This document shows positions 16,877-25,443 of a stretch of 64,000 nt of DNA, in pieces. The stretch spans positions 620,001 to 684,000 of the forward strand of contig NZ_JBIFFV010000001.1 in the NCBI RefSeq assembly GCF_043557345.1, given 5' to 3'. The notes under the pieces are model-generated. The model was not told the origin of the DNA. It saw only the letters and a program-made list of their open reading frames with translations, and searched no databases. The position numbers and the translations under genes were made by a program. The DNA comes from Sulfitobacter sp043557345. Lineage in GTDB: Bacteria; Pseudomonadota; Alphaproteobacteria; Rhodobacterales; Rhodobacteraceae. The stretch's first letter is position 1; each line of letters starts with the position of its first letter.

Positions 16877-17589
16877 GCGATGCACAGGCGTTTTTCGACG
16901 CGGGCGACGCGACATGGCCCGCTGCGCGGCGCGTCGAGCACGGCCCATGGACCCTGCGCGAAGGGCAGGGCGGCGGCAAACGCGTCTCGGCGGCGACGGC
17001 GCGCGGGGCGGTAACCGCTGCCGACATTCCGACCGCCGAAGCGGCGATGCGCGAGATGGACCAGCGCCCGCTGTTCATGGTGCGCGCGGGGGAAGATGAC
17101 CTCGACGCGCTGCTGGCCGCGCGGGGGTACGATGTGGTCGATCCGGTCACGGTGCTGAGCCTGCCGATCACCCGCCTCACCGATATTCCGATGCCCCCGG
17201 TCACCGCCTTTTGCATTTGGGAGCCGCTGGCGATCATGGCCGAGGTCTGGGCCGCCGGAGGGGTCGGCCCCGCCCGCCTTGCCGTGATGGACCGTGCCGC
17301 AACCAAGACCGGCATCCTTGCCCGCTGGAACGAGAAACCGGCGGGCGTGGCCTTTGCCGGGGTGCACAATGATATCTGCATGGTTCACGCGGTCGAGGTG
17401 CTGCCCCATCAACAGCGCCAAGGCGTGGCGACTTGGCTGATGCGGGCTGCTGCCCATTGGGGGCAGGCGCAGGGGGCCAGACGGCTGTCGGTGCTCTGCG
17501 TCGATACCAATACCCGTGCGCAGGCGCTCTATGCCAAGCTGGGCTTTGCACCGGTCGGGCACTATCATTACCGTCAAAGCACCGAGTGA
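16873..17589 (+). CDS. GNAT-family N-acetyltransferase
   Basis: A 238-residue protein whose C-terminal half has the GNAT acetyl-CoA fold: VHAVEVLPHQQRQGVATWLM matches the V-x-P-x-x-x-x-x-G-x-G/A motif A, and VLCVDTNTRAQALYAKLGFAPVGHYHY is motif B with the conserved N/A-LY-x-x-x-GF. The N-terminal half is diverged and may be a second, degenerate GNAT lobe. The substrate is unknown. ATGA overlap with the CinA-N gene upstream and a short gap to the AhpD-like gene downstream suggest one transcript. Confidence 0.87.
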   Translation: MSDAQAFFDAGDATWPAARRVEHGPWTLREGQGGGKRVSAATARGAVTAADIPTAEAAMREMDQRPLFMVRAGEDDLDALLAARGYDVVDPVTVLSLPITRLTDIPMPPVTAFCIWEPLAIMAEVWAAGGVGPARLAVMDRAATKTGILARWNEKPAGVAFAGVHNDICMVHAVEVLPHQQRQGVATWLMRAAAHWGQAQGARRLSVLCVDTNTRAQALYAKLGFAPVGHYHYRQSTE

Positions 17590-17600
17590 AGGATAAGACC

Positions 17601-18170
17601 ATGGCCAACGACATGCCCACCGCCCTTGATCTGCCGATGGTCGATCCGCTGCCCGAGGCGACGCAGAAGTATTTCGACGTCTGTCAGGAAAAGCTCGGGA
17701 TGGTGCCCAATGTGCTGCGCGCCTATGCCTTTGACATCGACAAGCTGAACGCCTTCACCGGCATGTATAACGATCTGATGCTGGGCGACAGCGCGCTCAG
17801 CAAGCTTGAGCGTGAGATGATCGCCGTGGCGGTCTCCTCGGTCAACAAATGCTACTACTGCCTCGTCGCCCATGGCGCGGCGGTGCGTGAACTGTCGGGC
17901 GATCCGCAGTTGGGCGAGGCGCTGGTGATGAACTACCGGGTTGCCAAGATCAGCCCCAAACAACGCGCCATGCTGGATTTCGCGGTGAAACTGACAGAGG
18001 CCAGCGCAAAGGTCGAGGAGGCCGACCGTCAGGCGCTGCGCGATGCAGGCTTCACCGACCGTGACATTTTCGACATCGCCAGCGTGGCGGGTTTCTTTAA
18101 CATGACCAACCGGGTGGCCAGCGCCACCGACATGCGCCCCAACGACGATTACCACGCGCAGGCGCGATGA
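17601..18170 (+). CDS. Carboxymuconolactone decarboxylase / AhpD-like peroxidase-related protein
   Basis: A 189-residue all-helical protein of the CMD/AhpD superfamily (peroxidase-related subgroup). The active-site motif is visible as VNKCYYCLVAHGA with the CxxC pair and following histidine, preceded by the conserved glutamate in KLEREMIAVAVSS. AhpD-type proteins reduce disulfides in peroxide defence; the closest characterised role of this subgroup is uncertain. I start at MANDMPTALD after a gaaggataag site. The stop overlaps the start of the OmpA-domain gene by four bases. Confidence 0.92.
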   Translation: MANDMPTALDLPMVDPLPEATQKYFDVCQEKLGMVPNVLRAYAFDIDKLNAFTGMYNDLMLGDSALSKLEREMIAVAVSSVNKCYYCLVAHGAAVRELSGDPQLGEALVMNYRVAKISPKQRAMLDFAVKLTEASAKVEEADRQALRDAGFTDRDIFDIASVAGFFNMTNRVASATDMRPNDDYHAQAR

Positions 18171-19120
18171 TCTGGGCGCGCGTCGCGGCGGCTCTGGTCG
18201 GGGTGCTGCTGGCGGCCCCGGCGGCGGCGCTTGAACTGGCGCTGCCCAGCACCGCGCGTCTGACGGCGGAACGCAACACCGCGCCGGACCGCTACGCCGC
18301 GCCCGTGGGCGTTTATGCCGAGGGGCAGGTGGCGCGGGTCCATGTCGATGGCGACGTGCGCCGCGCCGCTTGGCGGATGGACACGCCGGGGCTGACCGCC
18401 TTGCAGGTGATGCGCCCGCTGCGGCGGCAACTTGAAGAGGCGGGCTTTGACATCGTGCTCGACTGCGCCGCGCGGGACTGCGGCGGGTTCGATTTCCGCT
18501 TTGCGATAGAGGTGCTGCCGGGGCCGAACATGTATGTGAACCTGCGCGCCTTCCACTTCATCACCGCCCTGCGGCGAGATGAGGATGGCACACCGACCGA
18601 GGCAATCAGCATCCTTGCCAGCACGGCGGCGACCTCGGCCTATGTGCAGATCATCCAAGCCCGCAGCGGCGATGCGCCGGAGGGCGACAGCCCCCCCGTC
18701 ACGCCCGCCCCGACCGGCGCGGTGCCCCTTGCCACCGCCATGGAGGATTTCGCAGCGGTGCTTAAGGCCGAGGGGCATCTGGTGCTCAACCGGTTGGAGT
18801 TCGAGACCGGCACCTCCGCGCTTGGCCCCGGCCCCTTTGCGACCCTCGCGCGGCTGGCCGAATTGCTCAAGGCCGAGCCGGGCCTGCGCGTGGCGCTGGT
18901 CGGTCATACCGATGCGGTGGGCAGTTTGGAGGCCAATACCGCCCTGTCGCGCAGGCGGGCAGAGGCGGTGCGGGATCGGCTGGTTGAGCGCTATGACGTG
19001 GCCCCCAACCGGCTGGAGGCGCAGGGCGCGGGCTATCTCGCGCCGCGTGACAGCAACCTGACCGAAGCGGGGCGCGAGCAGAACCGGCGGGTCGAGGTGG
19101 TCGTCCTCTCGGTGCAATAG
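18167..19120 (+). CDS. OmpA-family protein, peptidoglycan-binding C-terminal domain
   Basis: A 317-residue exported protein. The signal peptide spans about residues 1-22 (VLLAAPAAALE). The C-terminal 110 residues form an OmpA/MotB domain: RLEFETGTSALGPG, then VALVGHTDAVGSLEANTALSRRRAEAVRDRL and REQNRRVEVVVL with the diaminopimelate-binding aspartate and arginine positions. The N-terminal half is a family-specific domain seen in roseobacters (PVGVYAEGQVARVHVDG), with a cysteine pair. No lipobox, so it is probably periplasmic or outer-membrane associated. A role in envelope anchoring is inferred. Confidence 0.9.
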   Translation: MIWARVAAALVGVLLAAPAAALELALPSTARLTAERNTAPDRYAAPVGVYAEGQVARVHVDGDVRRAAWRMDTPGLTALQVMRPLRRQLEEAGFDIVLDCAARDCGGFDFRFAIEVLPGPNMYVNLRAFHFITALRRDEDGTPTEAISILASTAATSAYVQIIQARSGDAPEGDSPPVTPAPTGAVPLATAMEDFAAVLKAEGHLVLNRLEFETGTSALGPGPFATLARLAELLKAEPGLRVALVGHTDAVGSLEANTALSRRRAEAVRDRLVERYDVAPNRLEAQGAGYLAPRDSNLTEAGREQNRRVEVVVLSVQ

Positions 19121-19121
19121 C

Positions 19122-19553
19122 CTAGGTGGTGACTGTCATCTGAGTGGCCAGCAGCAGGTTCGTCTCGCTTGAACTCACCCCCTGAATGCGGCGGATTTGG
19201 CCCAACACACTGTCGAGTTCTTCGACGGTCTCTGTCCCCGTCTCGACGATCAAATCCCATTTGCCATTGGTCGCATGGATCGCCTGCACCGCGGGCATGC
19301 CCGCAAGGATGCGTTTGATCCGGTCGGTGCCCGCCCCTTCGATGGCCAAAAGCGTATGGCCCCGGATCGGGCTGTGACGCATGTCTTCTTTCAGGATCAG
19401 CGTAAAGCCCAAAATCGCGCCCGAGCTGACCAGACGTTCCACCCGCGCCCGCACCGTGACCCGCGACAGGCCGGTGGTGGCGGCCAGCGCGGAATAGGAC
19501 ATCCGCGCGTCGCGGCGCAGTTCCGCGATGATCTTATTGTCGATCTCGTCCAT
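19122..19553 (-). CDS. Lrp/AsnC-family transcriptional regulator
   Basis: A 143-residue regulator with an N-terminal helix-turn-helix (IDNKIIAELRRDARMSYSALAATTGLSRVTVRARVERL) and a C-terminal RAM ligand-binding domain with the GKWDLIVETGTETVEELD stretch. Lrp/AsnC proteins respond to amino acids and often control adjacent transporters or catabolic genes. It is divergent from the MFS transporter at 19677 with a 123-base shared promoter region, so that transporter is the natural candidate target, along with its own gene. Ligand unknown. Confidence 0.94.
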   Translation of the reverse strand: MDEIDNKIIAELRRDARMSYSALAATTGLSRVTVRARVERLVSSGAILGFTLILKEDMRHSPIRGHTLLAIEGAGTDRIKRILAGMPAVQAIHATNGKWDLIVETGTETVEELDSVLGQIRRIQGVSSSETNLLLATQMTVTT

Positions 19554-19676
19554 CAGCTTCCCGTCTTTTGCATGGGGCCATGTTTACGGTAGCGCGGGCG
19601 GGCTGGCCAGTCTTTGGAGATGTGCGATTGACGACGCCGGGGAAACCCATAATCTGCCGCGGAAAGGAACACTTCC

Positions 19677-20918
19677 ATGCAAAGCCGCGCGCCCCTGTTC
19701 ACCCCGGTCCTGATGGTCGGATGTATCATCATCATGGTCAGCTTCGCCGTGCGCGCCTCCTTCGGCGTGTTCCAGATTCCCATTGCCGAGGAATTCGCAT
19801 GGGCGCGCAGCGAGTTCTCCCTCGCCATCGCGATCCAGAACCTCGCTTGGGGCATTGGGCAGCCGATTTTTGGCGCGCTGGCCGAGAAGATTGGCGACCG
19901 CAAGGCGATTATCATCGGGGCGGTGGTCTATGCGGTCGGGCTGCTCTTATCGGCCAATTCCGCGACGCCGATCGAACACCAGACCTACGCTTGGCTCGTG
20001 GGCTTCGGCATCGCGGGGACAGGTTTCGGCGTGATCCTTGCCGTGGTCGGGCGCGCGGCCTCGGACGAGAACCGCTCCATGGCGCTGGCGATTGCCACGG
20101 CGGCGGGCAGTGCGGGCCAAGTCTTCGGCGCGCCGGTGGCGGAATGGATGCTGGGGTTCATGTCATGGCAAATGACCTTCGTGAGTTTCGCGGGGGCGAT
20201 CCTGCTGATGCTGCTCACTCTGCCGATGATGCGCGCGCCGGCGATGGCGAGCCGGGCTGAGCTTGAGGAGTCGATGGGCCAGATCCTCGGCAAAGCCTTC
20301 CGCGACCCCTCCTATACGCTGATCTTCCTCGGGTTCTTCTCATGCGGCTACCAGTTGGCCTTCATCACCGCGCATTTCCCCGCCTTCGTGACCGAGATGT
20401 GCGGCCCGATACTCGCGGGCGGCGTGCTGCACAACATCGGCATCACCACCACCTCGGCGCTCGGTGCGGTGGCGATCTCGCTCATTGGTCTGGCCAATAT
20501 CGCGGGCACGTTGCTCGCGGGCTGGGCGGGCAAGCGCTATTCCAAGAAATACCTGCTGGCGGGGATCTATGTCGGGCGCACGGTGATCGCCGCCGCCTTC
20601 ATCATGTTCCCGATCACGCCGATGACGGTGATCCTGTTCTCAGTGGGGATGGGTGCGCTCTGGCTGGCCACCGTGCCACTGACCTCCGGCCTCGTCGCGC
20701 ATATCTACGGGCTGCGCTACATGGGCACGCTCTACGGCATCGTGTTCTTCAGCCACCAGTTGGGCAGTTTCCTCGGCGTTTGGCTGGGCGGGCGGATGTA
20801 TGACATCTACGGCAGCTACACCGGGGTCTGGTGGGTCGGCGTGGCCGTGGGGGCGTTCAGCGCTGTGGTACACCTGCCGATCCGCGAGAAACGGCTCGAG
20901 GGGCTGGTGACCGCTTAA
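19677..20918 (+). CDS. MFS transporter
   Basis: A 413-residue membrane protein with twelve predicted helices. The start shows RASFGVFQIPIAEEFAWARSEFSLA, and the family loop motif between helices 2 and 3 appears as GALAEKIGDRKAII. The pattern resembles the oxalate/formate antiporter-like and monocarboxylate-like MFS groups; the substrate cannot be read from sequence. A good ribosome site (ggaaagga) precedes the ATG. Divergent from an Lrp/AsnC regulator and overlapping, tail to tail by four bases, the cyclodeaminase gene, which hints at amino acid or keto acid transport. Confidence 0.9.
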   Translation: MQSRAPLFTPVLMVGCIIIMVSFAVRASFGVFQIPIAEEFAWARSEFSLAIAIQNLAWGIGQPIFGALAEKIGDRKAIIIGAVVYAVGLLLSANSATPIEHQTYAWLVGFGIAGTGFGVILAVVGRAASDENRSMALAIATAAGSAGQVFGAPVAEWMLGFMSWQMTFVSFAGAILLMLLTLPMMRAPAMASRAELEESMGQILGKAFRDPSYTLIFLGFFSCGYQLAFITAHFPAFVTEMCGPILAGGVLHNIGITTTSALGAVAISLIGLANIAGTLLAGWAGKRYSKKYLLAGIYVGRTVIAAAFIMFPITPMTVILFSVGMGALWLATVPLTSGLVAHIYGLRYMGTLYGIVFFSHQLGSFLGVWLGGRMYDIYGSYTGVWWVGVAVGAFSAVVHLPIREKRLEGLVTA

Positions 20919-21829
20919 CGCGCGCGCCAGCGTTCGAGGATGTGGTTGGCGGTCATCAGGTCCAGATGCGCGCCGCCGCCGTTCTTGAAGAGGGTGATTT
21001 CGTCATCGCTTTGCCGGGTGAAGGCGGCGAGGTCGTAGTAATCCGCCACGAGGTGATCGCGTGAGATCGCGCCGCTTTCCAGCGGGAACTTGATCTCGCC
21101 GATATGGCCGACGGTGGTGTCGAAACTGTCGACGAAAACGCGGGCACGCTGGAGCGCCTTGTCGTCGACCTCGCGCATGTCGGGGCGGTAGGCGCCAATG
21201 AGATCGACGTGCTGGCCGGGTTGCAACCAATCGCCCTTGATCAGCGGGTCGGTCGACATGGTGGCGGAGGTGACGATATCGGCGGCGCGCACCGCCTGCT
21301 CCAGATCGGTCGCCACGTTGATCTTGCATTCCGCGGCCATCGCCTCGGCGTTCTTCGCGGTGCGGTTCCAAACCGTGAAGCGTGCCTGCGGGAAGGCGGC
21401 GGAATAGGCGGCGTGCAGCGCCCGGCCTTGGGTGCCCGCGCCGACGATCAGGATGTTCTTGCTGTCCGGACGGGCGAGGCGGCGCGCGGCCAAGAGGCTG
21501 TCGCCCGCGGTTTTCCACTTGGTGACGAGGTGGAAGTCTACGATGGCGGAGAGCGTGCCTGTCACATCATCGAAAAGCGAGACGCCGCCGTTGACCATCG
21601 GCACTTCGCGGTCGGGGTTGCCGGGGAAAATCGTGGCGGATTTCACCGCGATGCCCAGCCCGTCGATCCATGCCGACCGGCTCAGCAACGTGTCCTTGCC
21701 GCGGTAGAGGAAAGTGTCCCCGATCTCGGCCTTCGGGAGGTTATGCCCCGCGGCCAGCGCGTCGGTGAGCGCGATCCAATCCAAGAGCGCCTCGCCCGCG
21801 TCGAAGGAGATATTGGGAATGTTAGTCAT
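20915..21829 (-). CDS. Ornithine cyclodeaminase family protein
   Basis: A 304-residue enzyme of the ornithine cyclodeaminase/mu-crystallin family, which includes ornithine cyclodeaminase, alanine dehydrogenase and pyrroline-2-carboxylate reductase. The NAD-binding fold is seen at ILIVGAGTQGRALHAAYSA and the family block HVDLIGAYRPDMREVDD follows. Start at MTNIPNISFD, supported by gaggaggcc just upstream. Overlaps the HAD gene start region by four bases. Specific substrate among the family options is not determinable here. Confidence 0.88.
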   Translation of the reverse strand: MTNIPNISFDAGEALLDWIALTDALAAGHNLPKAEIGDTFLYRGKDTLLSRSAWIDGLGIAVKSATIFPGNPDREVPMVNGGVSLFDDVTGTLSAIVDFHLVTKWKTAGDSLLAARRLARPDSKNILIVGAGTQGRALHAAYSAAFPQARFTVWNRTAKNAEAMAAECKINVATDLEQAVRAADIVTSATMSTDPLIKGDWLQPGQHVDLIGAYRPDMREVDDKALQRARVFVDSFDTTVGHIGEIKFPLESGAISRDHLVADYYDLAAFTRQSDDEITLFKNGGGAHLDLMTANHILERWRAR

Positions 21830-22446
21830 GCGGCCTCCTCCCGGGTCAGCAGGCCGGCAGAGACCAGACGGTCGGCCCATCCCTGCGGCCCGGTGAAATG
21901 GTGGGTCTGCCAGCCGCGCGCAGCGGCGGCGGCGATGTTGTCGGCGCGGTCGTCGGTGAAGAGCAACGCCTCTGCCGGTACGCCGCTGCCCTGTTCCACA
22001 GCGGCATAGATCGCGGGCGCGGGCTTGATCATCCCGAGGTGGCCCGAGATGAAATCGCGGTCGAACTCGCGCAGGAAGGGGTAATGCGTGGCGGCCAGAT
22101 CGTAGCTCTGGATGCCGAAGTTGGTGAGCGAGAAGACCGGCACGCCGCGCGCCTGAAGCGCCTTCATCAGCCGCAGCGAATGGTCGATCACCGGGGCCGC
22201 CATCTCGATCCAGCGATCGTGCCAGAGGCGGATTTCATCGCCCCATTCGGGTGTCGCCTCGGCCATGGCATAGATCGTGTCGCGGAAGTTTTCGCCACTG
22301 TCGACGCGGTCGTTCATGCCGTGCAGGTCCACGGCGTCGAACATGGCGCGGCGTCGATCTTGGCCGATGACGCTGTCGTAAAACCGCTCCGGTTGCCATT
22401 CGATCAATACGTTGCCGATGTCGAAAACGACCGCCTGTGGTGTCAT
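21826..22446 (-). CDS. HAD-family hydrolase
   Basis: A 206-residue haloacid dehalogenase-type phosphatase. Motif I is VVFDIGNVLIEW: here the position two after the nucleophile Asp is Gly, followed by N-V, a pattern common in YihX/GPP-like HADs. Motif II is FSLTNFG, motif III is the lysine in GMIKPAPAIY, and motif IV is LLFTDDRADNI. The helical cap is inserted after motif I. Likely a sugar-phosphate or nucleotide phosphatase; the substrate is unknown. Stop overlaps the cyclodeaminase start. Confidence 0.9.
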   Translation of the reverse strand: MTPQAVVFDIGNVLIEWQPERFYDSVIGQDRRRAMFDAVDLHGMNDRVDSGENFRDTIYAMAEATPEWGDEIRLWHDRWIEMAAPVIDHSLRLMKALQARGVPVFSLTNFGIQSYDLAATHYPFLREFDRDFISGHLGMIKPAPAIYAAVEQGSGVPAEALLFTDDRADNIAAAAARGWQTHHFTGPQGWADRLVSAGLLTREEAA

Positions 22447-22478
22447 ATCACTTGCCCTACCAATTGCTTAACACGGGC

Positions 22479-22931
22479 CTACCCCCGCGCCGCCGCGCGC
22501 AGTTCCCGCTCCAATGCTTCGAGGAAACGGGAGCGGTCGGCCTTTGTAAACCCCTTGCCGCCGCCTTGGCGGAAGGGGTCGGCGGCGCGCAGGTCGGCCA
22601 TCAGGTCGCGGGTCGCCAGCACATTGCCGATGTTGCGCGCGGTCAGCGCCTCGCCGTTGTGTTTCAGTACCCTCGCCCCCGCCTCGACGCATTTCGAGGC
22701 CAACGGGATGTCCCCGGTGACCACCACGTCGCCCGGCCCGCAGCGCTCGGCGATCCACATGTCGGCCACGTCCGGCCCGTCGGGTACGATCACGACCTCG
22801 ACCAGCGGGTTCTGCGACAGGCGCAGCCCGCCGTTGGAGACGAGGAACATTTTGATCCTGTGCCGGGTCGCCACCCGCTCGGCCTCGGCCTTCACGGGGC
22901 AGGCGTCGGCGTCGATGTAGAGCGCGGTCAC
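22479..22931 (-). CDS. UPF0178 (YaiI/YqxD) family protein
   Basis: A 150-residue conserved protein of the DUF188 family. It opens LYIDADACPVKAE, contains VIVPDGPDVADMWIAE and GDVVVTGDIPLASKC, and ends with FRQGGGKGFTKADRSRF. The aspartate pattern is PIN-like, so a nuclease fold is plausible, but no activity is firmly established. Three bases separate its start from the end of fghA. Confidence 0.92.
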   Translation of the reverse strand: MTALYIDADACPVKAEAERVATRHRIKMFLVSNGGLRLSQNPLVEVVIVPDGPDVADMWIAERCGPGDVVVTGDIPLASKCVEAGARVLKHNGEALTARNIGNVLATRDLMADLRAADPFRQGGGKGFTKADRSRFLEALERELRAAARG

Positions 22932-22934
22932 GGC

Positions 22935-23768
22935 TCAGCCCGCGTAGAGCGCATCAGCGTGGAAGGCGACATGGTCCTCCATGAAGCTCGCCACAAAGAA
23001 ATAGCTGTGGTCATAGCCCGGCTGCATGCGGAAGCTGCCCTGCTGGCGTTTCGCCGCCATGGCCTCGGCCAGTTTTTCGGGCATCAGGAGGTCGAGGAAC
23101 TGGTCGCTGCCGCCCTGGTCGATCAGCACCGGCCCGTCGAAGCCTTTCTCGCGCATCAAGAGCGTGCTGTCGTGCTTTGCCCATGCGCTCTCGTCAGGCC
23201 CGAGGTAGGCGCCGAGTTGCTTTTTGCCCCAATCGCTCGCCGTCGGATGGGTGATCGGCGCGAAGGCCGAGACCGAAAGGAAACGCCCCGACAGGTTCAT
23301 CGCCAGCGTCAGCGCGCCGTGCCCGCCCATGGAATGGCCGGTGATGCCTTGGCGGTCCATATCGAGGGCGAAATTCTCGGCCAGCAGGGCGGGCAGCTCC
23401 TCGGCCAGATAATCCCACATCTGGTAGTGCGCCGCCCAAGGGTCTTGGGTCGCGTTCACATAGAACCCCGCGCCTTTGCCAAGGTCGTAAGCGTCATCAT
23501 CGGCCACAGCTTCGCCACGCGGGGAGGTGTCGGGGAAGACCAACGCGATGCCATGCTCCGCGGCCCAAGCCTGCGCGCCCGCCTTGGTCATGGCGTTCTC
23601 ATGGGTGCAAGTCAGGCCCGAAAGGTACCACAGCACTGGAACGGGGCCGTCCTGCGCCTCGGCGGGGAGAAACAGGCCGAATGTCATGTCGCAGCCGCAG
23701 GTGTCGGAGGCGTGGGAGTAGACCCCCTGCGTGCCGCCGAAACAGGCGTTTTCCGAGATGGTTTTCAT
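22935..23768 (-). CDS. fghA: S-formylglutathione hydrolase
   Basis: A 277-residue esterase-D type alpha/beta hydrolase that cleaves S-formylglutathione to formate and glutathione in glutathione-dependent formaldehyde oxidation. The nucleophile serine is in the GHSMGGHGAL elbow; other family blocks are WYLSGLTCTHENAMTKAG, PDTSPRGEAVADDDAYDLGKGAGFY and MQPGYDHSYFFVASF, the last with the catalytic histidine. No formaldehyde dehydrogenase gene lies beside it, so the other steps are encoded elsewhere. It is flanked on the same strand by UPF0178 and AEC genes. Confidence 0.95.
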   Translation of the reverse strand: MKTISENACFGGTQGVYSHASDTCGCDMTFGLFLPAEAQDGPVPVLWYLSGLTCTHENAMTKAGAQAWAAEHGIALVFPDTSPRGEAVADDDAYDLGKGAGFYVNATQDPWAAHYQMWDYLAEELPALLAENFALDMDRQGITGHSMGGHGALTLAMNLSGRFLSVSAFAPITHPTASDWGKKQLGAYLGPDESAWAKHDSTLLMREKGFDGPVLIDQGGSDQFLDLLMPEKLAEAMAAKRQQGSFRMQPGYDHSYFFVASFMEDHVAFHADALYAG

Positions 23769-23796
23769 GGCAGCGTTCCTTTCGAACTTGAGTGTG

Positions 23797-24726
23797 TCAC
23801 AGGGCCGAGACCCAGCCTACGACAAGGCTGACGGTCACGATACTGACCGTGGTTGAAACGAGAATGGCGGCAGAGACCCGCTGAGGGGCGACGCCGTAGT
23901 GTTGGGCAAGCATATAGACATTGCCCGCGACCGGGAGAGAGGCGGTGGCGATGATAACCCCGGCTTTGTATGGGTCGACGCCGAAGAGAAACAGTGCACC
24001 AAAGGCCACGAAGAGCGGGTGCAGCACCAGTTTGCAGAAAGTCAGCCAGCCCGCAATCTCGATCCGTTCGGCGGATTTTGAAGCCAGCGAAGCGCCGATG
24101 GCGAACAGCGCACCGGGGGTGGCAGCGCCGCCGAGGATGGCCAGAAATTCGTTCAACGGCACCGGGATCGGGATGCCGAAGCCGGACCAGAGGAACCCCA
24201 GCGTGATGGCGACGATCATCGGGTTTTTCAGCAAGCCGATCCCAACGATCTTAAGCGTCGCCAGCCGCAATTGCCCCTCGCGGGAGCCGGTAATCAGGAT
24301 CACGATGAGGCTGGAAAAGATGATCATGTCGACGGTCAGCGCCAGCAGCACGGGGCCGATCGCCTCTGGCCCCAAGAGCAGCGTCAGCATCGGCACGCCC
24401 AGAAAGCCGGTGTTGCCGATCACGGCGCATTGCGCCTCGATCCCGTTGGTGGCCACATCGAGCCTGCGCAAAAAGCCCACGAGGCTGGCGATGGCATAGA
24501 CGAAGGCCGTCCCCCAGAGGTAGGCGGCGACAAGGCGGCTGTCCCAGACCTCGGCCAAGGACAGATTGGCGGAAAAGCGGAACAGCATCGCCGAAAGGGC
24601 GAAGTAGAAGACGAATTTGGTGAGATAGGCCGTCGCTTCAGCAGAGAAAAACCGTGTGCGCCCGGCCCAGTAGCCAAGGCCGATCAGCGCAAAGAACGGC
24701 AGGGTTTTCAGGAAGATCGCGACCAT
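23797..24726 (-). CDS. AEC-family transporter (auxin efflux carrier-like)
   Basis: A 309-residue membrane protein with about ten hydrophobic segments in the two-fold AEC layout. Recognisable parts are FFALIGLGYWAGR at the N-terminus and the glycine/proline motif GNTGFLGVPMLTLLLGPEA near residue 105, plus ASLPVAGNVYMLAQHYG in the C-terminal repeat. Bacterial AEC members carry malate, malonate or similar organic acids; the substrate here is unknown. It is the first gene of the leftward run AEC, fghA, UPF0178, HAD, cyclodeaminase. Confidence 0.9.
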   Translation of the reverse strand: MVAIFLKTLPFFALIGLGYWAGRTRFFSAEATAYLTKFVFYFALSAMLFRFSANLSLAEVWDSRLVAAYLWGTAFVYAIASLVGFLRRLDVATNGIEAQCAVIGNTGFLGVPMLTLLLGPEAIGPVLLALTVDMIIFSSLIVILITGSREGQLRLATLKIVGIGLLKNPMIVAITLGFLWSGFGIPIPVPLNEFLAILGGAATPGALFAIGASLASKSAERIEIAGWLTFCKLVLHPLFVAFGALFLFGVDPYKAGVIIATASLPVAGNVYMLAQHYGVAPQRVSAAILVSTTVSIVTVSLVVGWVSAL

Positions 24727-24969
24727 GGGTCAAGCATTAGCCAGCCCGCCCTTGGGGTGCAATGGCCAAGGGCGTGGGCCTTGGCCGAACCAATCGGCAC
24801 CCCGCGTTCGCTTAGGCGGTTGCGGCCGCCTCGGCGGCGCTGCGCTCGCGCCGTTAAAGGAGTCTCATCGGCAGGTTCCGGCAAACGCAAAGCCCCCGGC
24901 CCTTGGCGGAGCGGTACAGAATGCTACCTGTTGCGGGATGGACGCCACGCGAAGAACGAGGTTTGGAAT
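24727..24969. other. Intergenic region upstream of the I78 lipoprotein
   Basis: 243 bases between divergent AEC and I78-lipoprotein genes. GC-rich with an internally repetitive part (ccttgg/ccaagg near 24750-24785 and ggcggc runs near 24820-24850). I see no gene, no clear promoter box and no tRNA-like fold that holds. Confidence 0.4.
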
Positions 24970-25434
24970 ATGAGAGTAGTTTTCTTGGCACCCCTAGTGC
25001 TGGCCGGATGCGCTGAAGTGTCGACAGCGCCGGTGCAGAACCCGATCCCGGCCCCTGCGCCTGTGGCGACCACGCCCGCACCACCACCCCCCGCAGCCGA
25101 GCCATCGGCCCCGGCGCGGTCGGAAACGCGCAGCAGCCCGCCGGCCAAGCCCAAACCGCTGCCGGAATCGGTTGTGAATGCGGTGAACAACAGCTCCAGC
25201 CCCTCTGAGAACGAGGGGCAAGAAGAACTCGCCGCCGCCGAGCCGCCGACCAACACCTGCAAAGAGGGCAGTTGGTGGGGGCTGATCGGTCGCCCGAAAT
25301 CGGCGGCGAGCATCGTGTCCGAGCCCAAGCGCGTCTATACCGAGGGTGATCCGGTGACGATGGACGCCAATCCCGACCGCACCAACATTGTCTTGGACGC
25401 GGAAGGCAAAATTGCCAAGGTCACCTGCGGCTAG
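24970..25434 (+). CDS. Lipoprotein with I78-type peptidase inhibitor domain
   Basis: A 154-residue probable lipoprotein. The lipobox is LVLAGC with C14. A proline/alanine/serine-rich linker of about 80 residues follows. The C-terminal 60 residues match the I78 (elastase inhibitor-like) pattern: a cysteine in TCKEGSWWGLIGRP, then EGDPVTMDANPDRTNIVLDAEGKIAKVTCG with the closing cysteine. I78 domains inhibit serine proteases; here it would face the periplasm or surface. The 243 bases upstream hold no gene I can support. The start is set by the lipoprotein signal; the longer open frame upstream is a shadow of the AEC gene. Confidence 0.85.
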   Translation: MRVVFLAPLVLAGCAEVSTAPVQNPIPAPAPVATTPAPPPPAAEPSAPARSETRSSPPAKPKPLPESVVNAVNNSSSPSENEGQEELAAAEPPTNTCKEGSWWGLIGRPKSAASIVSEPKRVYTEGDPVTMDANPDRTNIVLDAEGKIAKVTCG

Positions 25435-25443
25435 GGGCGTTCC

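Noticed and set aside
24727..24969. Possible tRNA or small gene in the gap before the I78 lipoprotein
   Set aside because: GC-rich partial repeats do not close into a cloverleaf, and no frame has a ribosome site and coding character.
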